The notes under the pieces were generated by a model. That model worked only from the letters and a program-made list of their open reading frames with translations. It made no database searches and was not told the origin of the DNA. Source: JBAZOO01 sp041648735 (lineage in GTDB: Bacteria > Verrucomicrobiota > Lentisphaeria > Oligosphaerales > CAITYL01). From it: 64,000 nucleotides of DNA. The translations under genes were made by a program, and so were the position numbers. Shown here in pieces: positions 25,771 through 34,293 of the stretch (position 1 is the stretch's first letter; every line of letters begins with the position of its first letter). The stretch spans positions 101,237-165,236 of the forward strand of contig JBAZOO010000003.1 in assembly GCA_041648735.1 (NCBI GenBank), written 5' to 3'.

Positions 25771-28305
25771 TCAGTCCATCTCGAAGAGGACGAGCTGCCG
25801 GTCGCCAGCCGGCGCCGCCGCGCCGCGGCCACGCTGCCGGCGGCGGGCCAGCTTGGGCTGCCCCACTGGCGTGACCGCGTCGTTCTCCAAGTTGGCCAGG
25901 ATCTCCCGGGCCCGGTCCACCACCGGCCGCGGCAGCCCCGCCAGCCGCGCCACCTGGATGCCATAGCTCTGGTCGGCGCCGCCCGGCACGATCTTGCGCA
26001 GGAAGATCACCTTGTCCTCCCATTCGCGGACGGCGACGTTGTAGTTCTTGACCCCCTTCTTGGTCAGCGCCAGCTCGGTCAGCTCGTGGTAGTGGGTGGC
26101 GAAGAGCGTCCGCGCCTTGCAGCCGGGGGTGTCGTGCAGGAACTCGGCGATCGCCCAGGCCAGGCTCAGCCCGTCGAAGGTGCTGGTGCCCCGCCCCACC
26201 TCGTCGAGCACGATCAGGCTCGCCGCGGTGGCGTTGTTGAGGATGTTCGCCGTCTCCACCATCTCCACCATGAAAGTTGACTGCCCGCGCGAAATGTCGT
26301 CCGCCGCCCCGATCCGGGTGAAGATGCGGTCAACCACCCCGACGGTCGCCTCGGCGGCGGGCACGAAGCTGCCCATCTGCGCCAGGATCACCAGCAACGC
26401 CACCTGGCGGATGTAGGTGCTCTTGCCGGCCATGTTCGGGCCGGTGATGATCGCGAGCTGGTTCTCCGCCGTGTCCAGCCGCACATCGTTGGGGATGAAC
26501 CGCTGCTCCGTCATCCGCACGTCCAGCACCGGATGCCGTCCCTCGCAAATCTCCAGCACCGGCTCCAGGGTCAGGCGCGGCCGGACGCAGCGCTGGGCGA
26601 GGGCATAGTCGGCCAGGGCGGCGACGACGTCGAGCGCCGCCAGCGCCCGGGCCGTCCCCTGGACCGCCGCGGTCTCGCGCACGGCGGCGTCCCGCAGCTC
26701 CTGGAACAGCTCGTGCTCCAGCGCCTTCGCCTTCTCCTCGGCGCCGAGGATCTTGTCCTCGATCTCCTTCAGCTCCGGGGTGATGAAGCGCTCGGCGTTG
26801 ACCAGGGTCTGCTTGCGGATGTAGTCGGCCGGAGCGGCCTCCAGGTTCGCCTTGGTGATCTCGATGTAGTAGCCGAAGACCTGGTTGAAGCGGACCTTGA
26901 GCGAGCGGATGCCAGTGCGCCCCTGCTCCTTGGCCTGGAGCGCCGCGATCCAGTCCTTGCCCGCGGTGGCGGCCTGGCGCAGCCCGTCAAGCTGCGCGTG
27001 GTAGCCGGCGCGGATCATCCCCCCGTCCTTGACCGCCAGCGGCGGCTCCTCCACCACCGCCCGGCGGAGCAGCCCGGTGAGGTCGGCCAGCTCCCGCAGG
27101 CCGCCGCGCACCTCCTCGACCAGCGCGCCGCCGAGCCCGGCCAGCAGCGAGCGGACGCCCGGCACCGCCTCCAGCCCCTGGGCCAGCGCCAGCAGGTCGC
27201 GGGCATTGGCGTTGCCGAGGCAGAGGCGGGTGATGGTGCGTTCCAGGTCGCGCACGGCGCCGAGGGTCTCCCGCAGCTCGGCCAGCAGCAGCGGGTCGAG
27301 CACCAGCGCCTCCACCGCGTCCAGCCGGTGGTTGATCAGCTCCGGTGAGCGCAGGGGGCGCAGCAGCCAGTCGCGCAACAGCCGGCTGCCCATCGGCGTG
27401 ACCGTGCGGTTGAGCACGGCATAGAGGGTCGCATTCCTCGAATCGGTGAAGATCGGCTCGACCAGCTCCAGGTTCCGCTGCGAGATCCGGTCCAGCAGCA
27501 GCGTCTCCTCGCTCTGGAAAAGCTGGAAGCGGGTGATGTGGGCCGTCTCCTGCCGCAGGTTGGTCTGGGCATAGGCGAGCACGGCCCCGGCGGCGGCGAC
27601 GGCCAACGGCAGGTCGCGGCAGCCGAAGCCGTCGAGGGTGGCCACCCCAAGCTGGCGGCAGAGCTTCTCCCGCCCCAGCTCCAGGTCGAACAGCCACTCC
27701 TCCACCGGCGTCCAGACCATCCGCTCGGGCGCCTCCGGCCAGCCGTCCCGCCCGCAGCTTTCCCGCCACGGCGCCGGCACCAGGCATTCCGCCGGCGCCG
27801 CACGGCTGAGTTCGGCCTCCAACGCCCCGCGCGCCGGCAGCTCGCCGGCCCGGAACTCCCCCGTGCTCACGTCCAGGAACGCCAGCCCGAACCGCTCCTT
27901 CCCCGGACAGACCGCGGCGAGGAAATTGCTGCGCCCGGCCGCCAGCGCCCCCTCCTCCAGCACCGTCCCCGGGGTGATGACCTTGGTCACCCCGCGCTTG
28001 ACGATCCCCTTCGCCAGCTTCGGATCCTCAAGCTGCTCCGCGATCGCCACCTTCACCCCCGCCGCCAACAGCCGGGCGACGTACATCTGCTGGGCGTGGT
28101 ACGGCACCCCGCACATCGGCACCCCCGCCCGCTGCGTCAGCACCACCTCCAGGATCGGCGCCGCCCGCCGGGCGTCGTCGAAGAAAATCTCATAGAAATC
28201 GCCCATGCGGAACAGCAGCACCGCGTCGGCGGGGATCTCCGCCTTCGCCTGCATGTACTGGCGCATCGCCGGGGTGAGGAGGTTCTGCGGGGTCGGGTCG
28301 GACAT
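25771..28305 (-). CDS. mutS: DNA mismatch repair protein MutS
   Basis: The 844-residue length fits MutS. Visible features are the mismatch-contacting Phe-X-Glu in FRMGDFYEIFFDDARRAAPIL (near residue 36), the connector and core domains, Walker A GPNMAGKST (about 617), the Walker B region LIVLDEVGRGTSTFDG and the late ATHYHEL motif. It recognises mispaired bases and starts repair with MutL. No mutL is in the window. ATG 28305 is clear. The 170 bp upstream contain one copy of the 13-bp palindrome (28361-28373). Confidence 0.97.
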   Translation of the reverse strand: MSDPTPQNLLTPAMRQYMQAKAEIPADAVLLFRMGDFYEIFFDDARRAAPILEVVLTQRAGVPMCGVPYHAQQMYVARLLAAGVKVAIAEQLEDPKLAKGIVKRGVTKVITPGTVLEEGALAAGRSNFLAAVCPGKERFGLAFLDVSTGEFRAGELPARGALEAELSRAAPAECLVPAPWRESCGRDGWPEAPERMVWTPVEEWLFDLELGREKLCRQLGVATLDGFGCRDLPLAVAAAGAVLAYAQTNLRQETAHITRFQLFQSEETLLLDRISQRNLELVEPIFTDSRNATLYAVLNRTVTPMGSRLLRDWLLRPLRSPELINHRLDAVEALVLDPLLLAELRETLGAVRDLERTITRLCLGNANARDLLALAQGLEAVPGVRSLLAGLGGALVEEVRGGLRELADLTGLLRRAVVEEPPLAVKDGGMIRAGYHAQLDGLRQAATAGKDWIAALQAKEQGRTGIRSLKVRFNQVFGYYIEITKANLEAAPADYIRKQTLVNAERFITPELKEIEDKILGAEEKAKALEHELFQELRDAAVRETAAVQGTARALAALDVVAALADYALAQRCVRPRLTLEPVLEICEGRHPVLDVRMTEQRFIPNDVRLDTAENQLAIITGPNMAGKSTYIRQVALLVILAQMGSFVPAAEATVGVVDRIFTRIGAADDISRGQSTFMVEMVETANILNNATAASLIVLDEVGRGTSTFDGLSLAWAIAEFLHDTPGCKARTLFATHYHELTELALTKKGVKNYNVAVREWEDKVIFLRKIVPGGADQSYGIQVARLAGLPRPVVDRAREILANLENDAVTPVGQPKLARRRQRGRGAAAPAGDRQLVLFEMD

Positions 28306-28475
28306 TCAGACAGCCTTCCAAGGCCGGAACGGCGCCGGCGCGCCCCCGGCCGCCGGCCGTTGCGGAGTCCGCACCCCGGAACAGGGTGCCCGTCGGCGCC
28401 CGGATGGACGCAATAGCATAACCCCCGCCGCCCCGCCCGCAACCCCCGCCGCGCCCGGCCCCGCTGGCCACCACC

Positions 28476-29996
28476 CTACCACAGGGAAATCGCCAGCCGC
28501 GAATCCGCGCCGACGGCGGCCAGGTGCCAGTTGACCGTCGCCAGGGCGTGCAGGAAGCGGGTGTCGTGGCTGACCAGGAGCAGGCCGCAGGGACAGTCGG
28601 CCAGCGCCGTCTCCAGGCACTCGATGCTCGGCAGATCCATGTGGTTGGTCGGCTCGTCCATGACAATCAGGTGTGGCCCAGCGGCGATCCCCTTGGCCAG
28701 CAGGATTTTGCGGACTTCGCCGGGGCTCGGCGCCGCGCTCTCCAGGAGCCGCTGCGGCCGCGAGCCCAGCCGGCTGACAATGGTCATGATCCGCCCCAGC
28801 CGCTCCTTGGAGAGGCTGGCAACCTCCGCCAAAACCGCCCGCGACTCGGCCGCGCTGATCTCCTGCGGCACGTACACGACCCGCTCCGGCTCGACATTCA
28901 AATGCCGCAACAGGTGCCGGACCAAGCTGCTCTTGCCCAGCCCGTTGGCGCCGGTGAGGGCGACGCGGTCCGTCGGCCGCACCACCAGCTCGGGAAACCG
29001 CAGCCACCGGTTGCCGCCCAGGGGGAGGCCGCCCGCCGGCAGCCGGCAGAGGTGGGCCCGTTGCGAGCAGGAATCCGCCTCCAGCCAAATCCCCAGCTCA
29101 TACTCCTTCTTCACCTTGACCGCCGCCCGCTGCTCCGTGGCCCGGCGGACGCGCCCGCCAAGCTGGGCGATGAGCTTGCCGGCAAAGGCGTCCTTGCCGG
29201 TCATCTTCGCCAAATTCCGCAGGGCGCGGCCGTCATGGTCCTGCATCGGCGGCTTCTTCTGTTTCGCCGCCTGGTGCCGGGCGGCGTTCTGGTCGGCGAC
29301 CTCCCGGCGGCGCTGCGTCTCCTGGCGCAGGCGGGCGACCTCGTGCTTGGCCCGGTCATCCCGGCCGCGCGCCGCGCCCTGCTCGATCGCCGCCTGCTCC
29401 GCGCCGGCGCTGACGCCGCCGGGCCGCATGACGGCCGCCGGCGGGTCGAGGAACAGGCACTGGGCGCACAATTCGTCCAGCAGCTCCCGGTCATGGCTGA
29501 CCAGCAGGCCGACGCCGCGGTAGTCGCGCAGCGCCCCGAGCAGCATTTGCCGCGCGTCGGCATCAATGTGGTTGGTCGGCTCGTCCAAGGCCAGCACCTC
29601 CGGATTGAGCCAAAGGGCGACCCCGATCTGGGAACGCTTGCGCTCGCCGTGGCTGAGCGTCTCCCAGCGGTCGAGCCAGTCCTCGCCGATCCCGAGCTGG
29701 CGGCGGAGCGCGAACGCCGCGCGGTCGGCGGCGTCGAGGAATTCGGCGAACGCCGCCGGCGGCTCGTCCGTGCGCTGGGCGCAATACAGCGCGGAACCCA
29801 GATGATGCACCTTCCCCTCCTGGGGCGGCAACTCCCCCACCGCCAGCTTGAGCAAGGTGCTCTTGCCGACGCCGTTGGCGCCGACGACCCCCGTCCAGCC
29901 ACAGGGGAAATGCGCCTCCACCCCGGCCAGCAGCGGCCGGGTCATGGTCGGATAGGTATAGGAAACATCCTGGAACTGGAGGAAGAAGGAAGCCAT
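28476..29996 (-). CDS. ABC-F family ATPase (tandem ATP-binding cassettes)
   Basis: The 506-residue soluble protein has two cassettes: the first with Walker A GANGVGKST, signature LSHGER and Walker B LALDEPTNHID, the second with GANGLGKSS and LIVMDEPTNHMDL, separated by a charged linker (about residues 190-300) rich in Arg/Gln/Ala. ABC-F proteins lack membrane domains and act on ribosomes, as translation factors or for antibiotic protection. A specific subclass cannot be given. The second-cassette signature region PSPGEVRKILLAKG is atypical. ATG 29996 begins the first cassette; its ribosome site is weak. Divergent from the sigma-54 activator. Confidence 0.88.
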   Translation of the reverse strand: MASFFLQFQDVSYTYPTMTRPLLAGVEAHFPCGWTGVVGANGVGKSTLLKLAVGELPPQEGKVHHLGSALYCAQRTDEPPAAFAEFLDAADRAAFALRRQLGIGEDWLDRWETLSHGERKRSQIGVALWLNPEVLALDEPTNHIDADARQMLLGALRDYRGVGLLVSHDRELLDELCAQCLFLDPPAAVMRPGGVSAGAEQAAIEQGAARGRDDRAKHEVARLRQETQRRREVADQNAARHQAAKQKKPPMQDHDGRALRNLAKMTGKDAFAGKLIAQLGGRVRRATEQRAAVKVKKEYELGIWLEADSCSQRAHLCRLPAGGLPLGGNRWLRFPELVVRPTDRVALTGANGLGKSSLVRHLLRHLNVEPERVVYVPQEISAAESRAVLAEVASLSKERLGRIMTIVSRLGSRPQRLLESAAPSPGEVRKILLAKGIAAGPHLIVMDEPTNHMDLPSIECLETALADCPCGLLLVSHDTRFLHALATVNWHLAAVGADSRLAISLW

Positions 29997-30083
29997 GCCC
30001 GGCAACATAGCCCCCGCACCGGCGAAGGCAAAGCGGGGCATCCGCCCCTTCGGGTGATACATTGCCAACCGGAATCCCCAGCC

Positions 30084-31490
30084 ATGCCCCCTCCTCCCCC
30101 TTCACCCTCCCCCATCACCCCGGCCAGCACCGACGCCATCCTGGAAAGCATCTCCGACGGCGTCTTCACCGTCGATGCCGCCTGGCGCATCACCTCCTTC
30201 AACCGCGCCGCCGAACGGATCACCGGCATCCGGCGCCAGGACGCCATTGGCAAACCCTGCGCGGAGGTCTTCCGCGCCAGCCTCTGCGAAGCCAACTGCG
30301 CCCTGCGCCACACGCTCGCGACCGGCCGGCCGGTGGTCGGCAAGAATTGCTTCATCGTCAACGCCCACGGCGACGCCATCCCCATCAGCGTCTCCACCGC
30401 GGTGCTGCGCGACGCCACCGGCCACGTGATCGGCGGCGCGGAAACCTTCCGCGACCTCAGCGAGGTCGAAGCCCTGCGCCGCGAACTCACCGGCCGCGGC
30501 CAACCCGGCGGCCTGGTCAGCCGCAGCCCGGCCATGCGGCAGGTGCTGGAGATGCTCCCCGCCCTCGCCACCAGCCCCACCACCGTCCTGATCCAGGGTG
30601 AAACCGGCACCGGCAAGGAACTGCTGGCCCGAGCCATCCACGAGATGGGGCCGCGGGCCAGCCACCCCTTCGTCGCCGTCAACTGCGGCGCCCTGCCCGA
30701 CACCCTGCTGGAATCGGAGCTGTTCGGCTACAAGAAAGGCGCCTTCACCGGGGCCGGCCAGGACAAGCCGGGGCGGTTCGTCCAAGCCGGCGAAGGCACC
30801 CTCTTCCTCGACGAAATCGGCGAAGTCAGCCCCGCCCTGCAAGTGCGGCTGCTGCGCGTCCTCCAGACCCGGATCGTCGAACCGCTGGGCGCCACCCGCG
30901 GCGTGCCGTTGCGCGCCCGCATCCTCGCCGCCACCAATCGCGACCTCGCCGAACTCGTCCGCAAGGGGCACTTCCGCCAAGATTTGTTCTACCGCATCCA
31001 CGTGCTCCGGCTGAACCTGCCACCGTTGCGCCAGCGCCCCGAGGACCTGCCGGCGCTGGTCGCCCATTTCGTCGCCCGCTTCAACCACCTGCAACAGCGC
31101 GGAATCCAGGGGGTCACGCCGGAAAGCATGGCCTTGCTCCTGGCCCATGACTGGCCCGGCAACGTGCGCGAGCTGGAAAACGTCGTCGAACGCGCCTTCA
31201 TCCTCTGTTCCGGCCCCTGGATCGAACCCCGCCACCTGCCCGAGGAACTGCGGCACGCCGCCGCCCCACCACCGGCCGCCGCGGCCGCCGCCGCCCCCAA
31301 GCTCGGCACCGCCCGCCGCGCCGCCGAAGAACAGGCGATCCGCGCCGCCTTGGCGGCCACCCACGGCAACCGCCAGGCCGCCGCCGCCAGCCTCGGCCTG
31401 CACAAGACCACCCTCTTCCGCCGCATGAAGGCCCTCGGCATCCAGCCCCCCGCCGAGGACGGCCGCACCCGCCGCCGCCAGCCGGAATGA
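30084..31490 (+). CDS. PAS-domain sigma-54-dependent transcriptional activator
   Basis: The 468-residue regulator has a PAS domain (about residues 15-125, containing Cys59, 68, 72 and 89, which may be redox- or metal-sensing), the AAA+ domain with Walker A GETGTGKE (172-179), the sigma-54 contact loop GAFTGA (219-224) and GEGTLFLDEIGE, and a C-terminal Fis-type HTH (TARRAAEEQAIRAALAATHGNRQAAAASLGLHKTTLFRRMKALGI). It activates promoters with -24/-12 elements; a candidate lies at 31673-31689 ahead of the ORP cluster. The same arrangement, with a sigma-54 regulator next to orange-protein genes, is known from Desulfovibrio. Divergent from the ABC-F gene. Confidence 0.94.
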   Translation: MPPPPPSPSPITPASTDAILESISDGVFTVDAAWRITSFNRAAERITGIRRQDAIGKPCAEVFRASLCEANCALRHTLATGRPVVGKNCFIVNAHGDAIPISVSTAVLRDATGHVIGGAETFRDLSEVEALRRELTGRGQPGGLVSRSPAMRQVLEMLPALATSPTTVLIQGETGTGKELLARAIHEMGPRASHPFVAVNCGALPDTLLESELFGYKKGAFTGAGQDKPGRFVQAGEGTLFLDEIGEVSPALQVRLLRVLQTRIVEPLGATRGVPLRARILAATNRDLAELVRKGHFRQDLFYRIHVLRLNLPPLRQRPEDLPALVAHFVARFNHLQQRGIQGVTPESMALLLAHDWPGNVRELENVVERAFILCSGPWIEPRHLPEELRHAAAPPPAAAAAAAPKLGTARRAAEEQAIRAALAATHGNRQAAAASLGLHKTTLFRRMKALGIQPPAEDGRTRRRQPE

Positions 31491-31506
31491 TTCACCGCAA
31501 AGGCCC

Positions 31507-31535
31507 GCCGGGCACAACGCCCGGCCGGAGTTTTT
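31507..31535 (+). terminator. Intrinsic terminator of the sigma-54 activator gene
   Basis: A perfect 7-bp stem GCCGGGC/GCCCGGC (31507-31513, 31519-31525) with a five-base loop is followed by CGGAG and five T residues (31531-31535), 17 bp after the stop codon. It would separate the activator transcript from the ORP cluster. Confidence 0.7.
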
Positions 31536-31672
31536 CCGCGGGCGCCATTGCGGAAATGCAATCAATCCCCGGCAAATCCCGTGCAACCATGCAGTGACCG
31601 CCCCGCCAAAGGTGCCCGCCCAAAAATGGCATCCGCTTCGGTGGCAAAGAAATGAAGCGGCAGTGCGACGCC

Positions 31673-31689
31673 TGGCCAGCAGCCTGCTT
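31673..31689 (+). promoter_or_regulatory. Candidate sigma-54 (-24/-12) promoter of the ORP cluster
   Basis: TGGCCAGCAGCCTGCT keeps the invariant GG and GC dinucleotides with ten bases between them and has TGGC and CTGC at the expected places. It lies about 90 bp before the first gene, behind the activator gene. A second, weaker candidate (TGGCAGCACCGCCGC) starts at 31696. Prediction only. Confidence 0.42.
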
Positions 31690-31778
31690 AATTCATGGCA
31701 GCACCGCCGCGGCAAGCCCAGCCCCGGGCCGACAGCCGGCGGTTCCACCCCCCCCAAGGACAGACAGGAGATGCAGCC

Positions 31779-32081
31779 ATGCCAGGATTGAATGGGACCG
31801 GCCCGTTGGGCCAAGGGCCGCTGAGCGGCCGGGGAATGGGCATGTGCGCGGTTGTCGCCACGCCCGGAATGGGATTGGGCTGCCGGGGCGCCTTCGGCTT
31901 CGGCGGGCGCTGCCGCGGCGGCCTGGGCGGCCGGGGCCGGGGCGGACTTCGCCAACGGTTCTTCGCCGGCGATGCCACCGCGGAACGCAACGCCTTGGAA
32001 CAGGAGGCGGCGGCGCTGGAGGCCCAGCTCACCGCCATCCGCGGCCGGCTCGCGGCAAGCGGGGAAGGCAAGCCCGCATGA
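31779..32081 (+). CDS. DUF5320-type small protein of ORP/Mrp clusters
   Basis: The 100-residue protein begins MPGLNGTGPLGQGPLSGRGMGMC, the signature of the DUF5320-type proteins that accompany NifX/Mrp genes, followed by a Gly/Arg/Cys-rich middle and a C-terminal helix (NALEQEAAALEAQLTAIRGRLA) likely to form a coiled coil. Three cysteines might bind metal. First gene of the cluster; its stop overlaps the next start. Function unknown; genomic association with ORP-type genes is established for the family. Confidence 0.82.
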   Translation: MPGLNGTGPLGQGPLSGRGMGMCAVVATPGMGLGCRGAFGFGGRCRGGLGGRGRGGLRQRFFAGDATAERNALEQEAAALEAQLTAIRGRLAASGEGKPA

Positions 32082-32443
32082 AAATCGCCATCACGACCAG
32101 CGGCGACTCGCTGGCGGCCCCGCTGGATTCCCGGTTTGGCCGCGCCCCGCGCTTCCTCCTCCTGGAGCTGGCGGACGGCTCGTTCACCCTCGTGGACAAC
32201 CGCCAGAACCTGGACGCGGCCCAGGGCGCGGGCATCCAGGCGGCGCAAAACCTGGCCGCCACCGGCGCCCGCGCCCTCATCACCGGGCATTGCGGCCCCA
32301 AGGCGTTCCGGGTGCTCCAAGCGGCGGGAATCCAAGTCTACACGACCCCCGGCGCACCGACGGTCGCGGCGGCGGTGGAGGCCTACCGGGCCGGGCGGCT
32401 GCAACCGCTGGCCGCGGCGGACGTCGAAGGGCACTGGGCATGA
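32078..32443 (+). CDS. Orange-protein/NifX-like dinitrogenase Fe-Mo cofactor-binding protein
   Basis: The 121-residue protein is a single NifX/NifB-like domain: MKIAITTSGDSLAAPLDSRFGRAPRFLLLEL, the central ATGARALITGHCGPKAFRVLQAAGI and a C-terminal VAAAVEAYRAGRL. In Desulfovibrio the orange protein (ORP) of this family binds a molybdenum-copper-sulfide cluster; here the context with Mrp-type ATPases and a sigma-54 regulator is the same. No nif genes are present, so a nitrogenase role is unlikely. Overlaps the flanking genes by four bases on each side. Confidence 0.88.
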   Translation: MKIAITTSGDSLAAPLDSRFGRAPRFLLLELADGSFTLVDNRQNLDAAQGAGIQAAQNLAATGARALITGHCGPKAFRVLQAAGIQVYTTPGAPTVAAAVEAYRAGRLQPLAAADVEGHWA

Positions 32444-33288
32444 TCCTGGCCATCGCCTCCGGCAAGGGCGGCACCGGCAAGACCAGCGTCGCCGTCGCCC
32501 TGGCCCAAGCCGCGACGGGCAAGGTCCAGTACGTGGACTGCGACGTCGAGGCGCCCAACGGCCACCTCTTCCTGCATCCCGCCATCACGGAACGGCGCGA
32601 GGCCTGCCTGCCCGTGCCGGCGGTGGATGCCGCCCGCTGCACCGGCTGCGGCGAATGTGCGCGCTTCTGCCAATACAACGCCTTGGCGGCGCTGGGGACG
32701 AACGTGCTCACCTTCCCCGAGCTGTGCCATGGCTGCGGCGGCTGCGCCAAACTCTGTCCGGCCGGGGCGATCCGCGAAGTCCCCCGGCGCATCGGCGTCG
32801 TCGAGTCTGGCCAGGCCGGAACCGTCCGGGTGACACAAGGCCGGCTGGATGTGGGGCACCCCGCCGCCCCGCCCCTGATCCGGGCGGTGAAACGCCAGGC
32901 CGGCGCCGACGGCCTGGCCATCCTTGACTGCCCGCCCGGCACCGCCTGCCCGGTGGTCGCCGCGGTGCGCGGCTGCGACGCCCTCCTGCTCGTCACCGAA
33001 CCCACCCCCTTTGGGCGGCATGACCTCACGCTCGCGGTGGCGCTGGCCCGCGGACTGCGGCTGCCGCTGGCAGTGGCCATCAACCGCTGCGACACTGGCG
33101 ACCGCCAGACCGAGGCGTATTGCCGCGCGGAAGGGCTGCCCGTGCTCCTGCGGCTGCCGGATGACCGGCGGGTGGCGGAAGCCTATTCCCGTGGCGAAGG
33201 AATGCTGGCGGCCCGCCCGGAATGGGCCCGCCTTTTCCGCCAACTGCCGGCGGCAATGGCAACGCTGGGGCAAGGTGGCGCGCCATGA
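32440..33288 (+). CDS. MinD/Mrp-type P-loop ATPase with 2[4Fe-4S] ferredoxin insertion (first)
   Basis: The 282-residue ATPase has the deviant Walker A SGKGGTGKTS (about residues 7-16), the second-lysine type of the MinD/ParA family, and an inserted ferredoxin domain with two CxxCxxCxxxC motifs (Cys67, 70, 73, 77 and Cys96, 99, 102, 106). ILDCPPGTACPVVAAV is the later ATPase motif. In Desulfovibrio, paired proteins of this kind belong to the ORP complex. The start overlaps the previous stop, and the stop overlaps the next start, so translation is coupled. Confidence 0.92.
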   Translation: MILAIASGKGGTGKTSVAVALAQAATGKVQYVDCDVEAPNGHLFLHPAITERREACLPVPAVDAARCTGCGECARFCQYNALAALGTNVLTFPELCHGCGGCAKLCPAGAIREVPRRIGVVESGQAGTVRVTQGRLDVGHPAAPPLIRAVKRQAGADGLAILDCPPGTACPVVAAVRGCDALLLVTEPTPFGRHDLTLAVALARGLRLPLAVAINRCDTGDRQTEAYCRAEGLPVLLRLPDDRRVAEAYSRGEGMLAARPEWARLFRQLPAAMATLGQGGAP

Positions 33289-34184
33289 AGGAACTGGCAA
33301 TCGTCAGCGGCAAGGGCGGCACCGGCAAAACCAGCGTGACCGCCAGCTTCGCGGCGCTGGCCGGCGGCCGCGCCGTGCTGGCCGACTGCGATGTCGATGC
33401 GGCCGACCTCCATCTGATCCTCGCGCCAACCGTGGTGGAGCGGCAGCCGTTCCGCGGCGGCCACGAGGCCGTGATCCGCCAAGCGGATTGCATTGGCTGC
33501 GGCGCCTGCCTCGCCCATTGCCGCTTCGAGGCGGTGCGGATGGCAGCCGATCCCGAGGACGCAACCGCCCCGCCACGCTTCACGGTCGAGCCGACGGCGT
33601 GCGAAGGCTGCGGCGCCTGCGTCCGCTTTTGCCCGGTCCAGGCGATTGCCTTCCCCGAACGGGAGTGCGGCGAATGGCGGCGCTCGGAGACACGCTTCGG
33701 GCCGCTGCTCCATGCCCAGCTCGGAGTGGCCGCGGAAAACTCCGGCAAGCTGGTGAGCCTGGTGCGCCGGCAAGCCCGCCGCCAGGCGGAAGCCACGGGG
33801 CGCGACCTGATCCTCAGCGACGGCCCGCCCGGCATTGGCTGCCCAGTGATCGCCGCGCTCACGGGCGCCACCCTCGCGCTGGCCATCACCGAACCCACCG
33901 TCGCCGGGGAACATGACCTGGAACGGCTGCTGGCCCTTGCCCGCCATTTCCGCCTGCCCGTCCTGGTCAGCGTGAACAAATGGGACCTCAACCCGGCCAT
34001 GGCGGCGCAAATCGAGGCGGCGGCGCGGCGGGCGGGGGCCCGGATCGCCGGCCGCATCCGCTACGACCGGGCGGTGACGACGGCCCAAATCCGGGCGCAA
34101 GCCGTCGTGGAAGGCCCGGAAACCGGCTGCGCCCAGGACATCCGCCAACTCTGGGCCACCGTGCTGGAGGCGCTGAATGGCTGA
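33285..34184 (+). CDS. MinD/Mrp-type P-loop ATPase with 2[4Fe-4S] ferredoxin insertion (second)
   Basis: A 299-residue paralogue of the preceding protein: Walker A SGKGGTGKTS, VLADCDVDAADLHLIL, and ferredoxin motifs with Cys69, 72, 75, 79 and Cys106, 109, 112, 116, then LILSDGPPGIGCPVIAALTGA and VSVNKWDLNP. The two presumably form a heterodimer that handles or delivers an iron-sulfur or Mo-Cu cluster. Start codon overlaps the preceding stop. After it there is a 109-bp gap before the Mrp fusion. Confidence 0.92.
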   Translation: MKELAIVSGKGGTGKTSVTASFAALAGGRAVLADCDVDAADLHLILAPTVVERQPFRGGHEAVIRQADCIGCGACLAHCRFEAVRMAADPEDATAPPRFTVEPTACEGCGACVRFCPVQAIAFPERECGEWRRSETRFGPLLHAQLGVAAENSGKLVSLVRRQARRQAEATGRDLILSDGPPGIGCPVIAALTGATLALAITEPTVAGEHDLERLLALARHFRLPVLVSVNKWDLNPAMAAQIEAAARRAGARIAGRIRYDRAVTTAQIRAQAVVEGPETGCAQDIRQLWATVLEALNG

Positions 34185-34293
34185 ACGCGGCCCGCCACGC
34201 CCCCCCCGAATGGATGCCCCGCCATCTCCGCCAACCCGGCACGGTTGGCGGCTTCGTTGACTGCCCCCACCTGAACCACAAGGACACCACCCC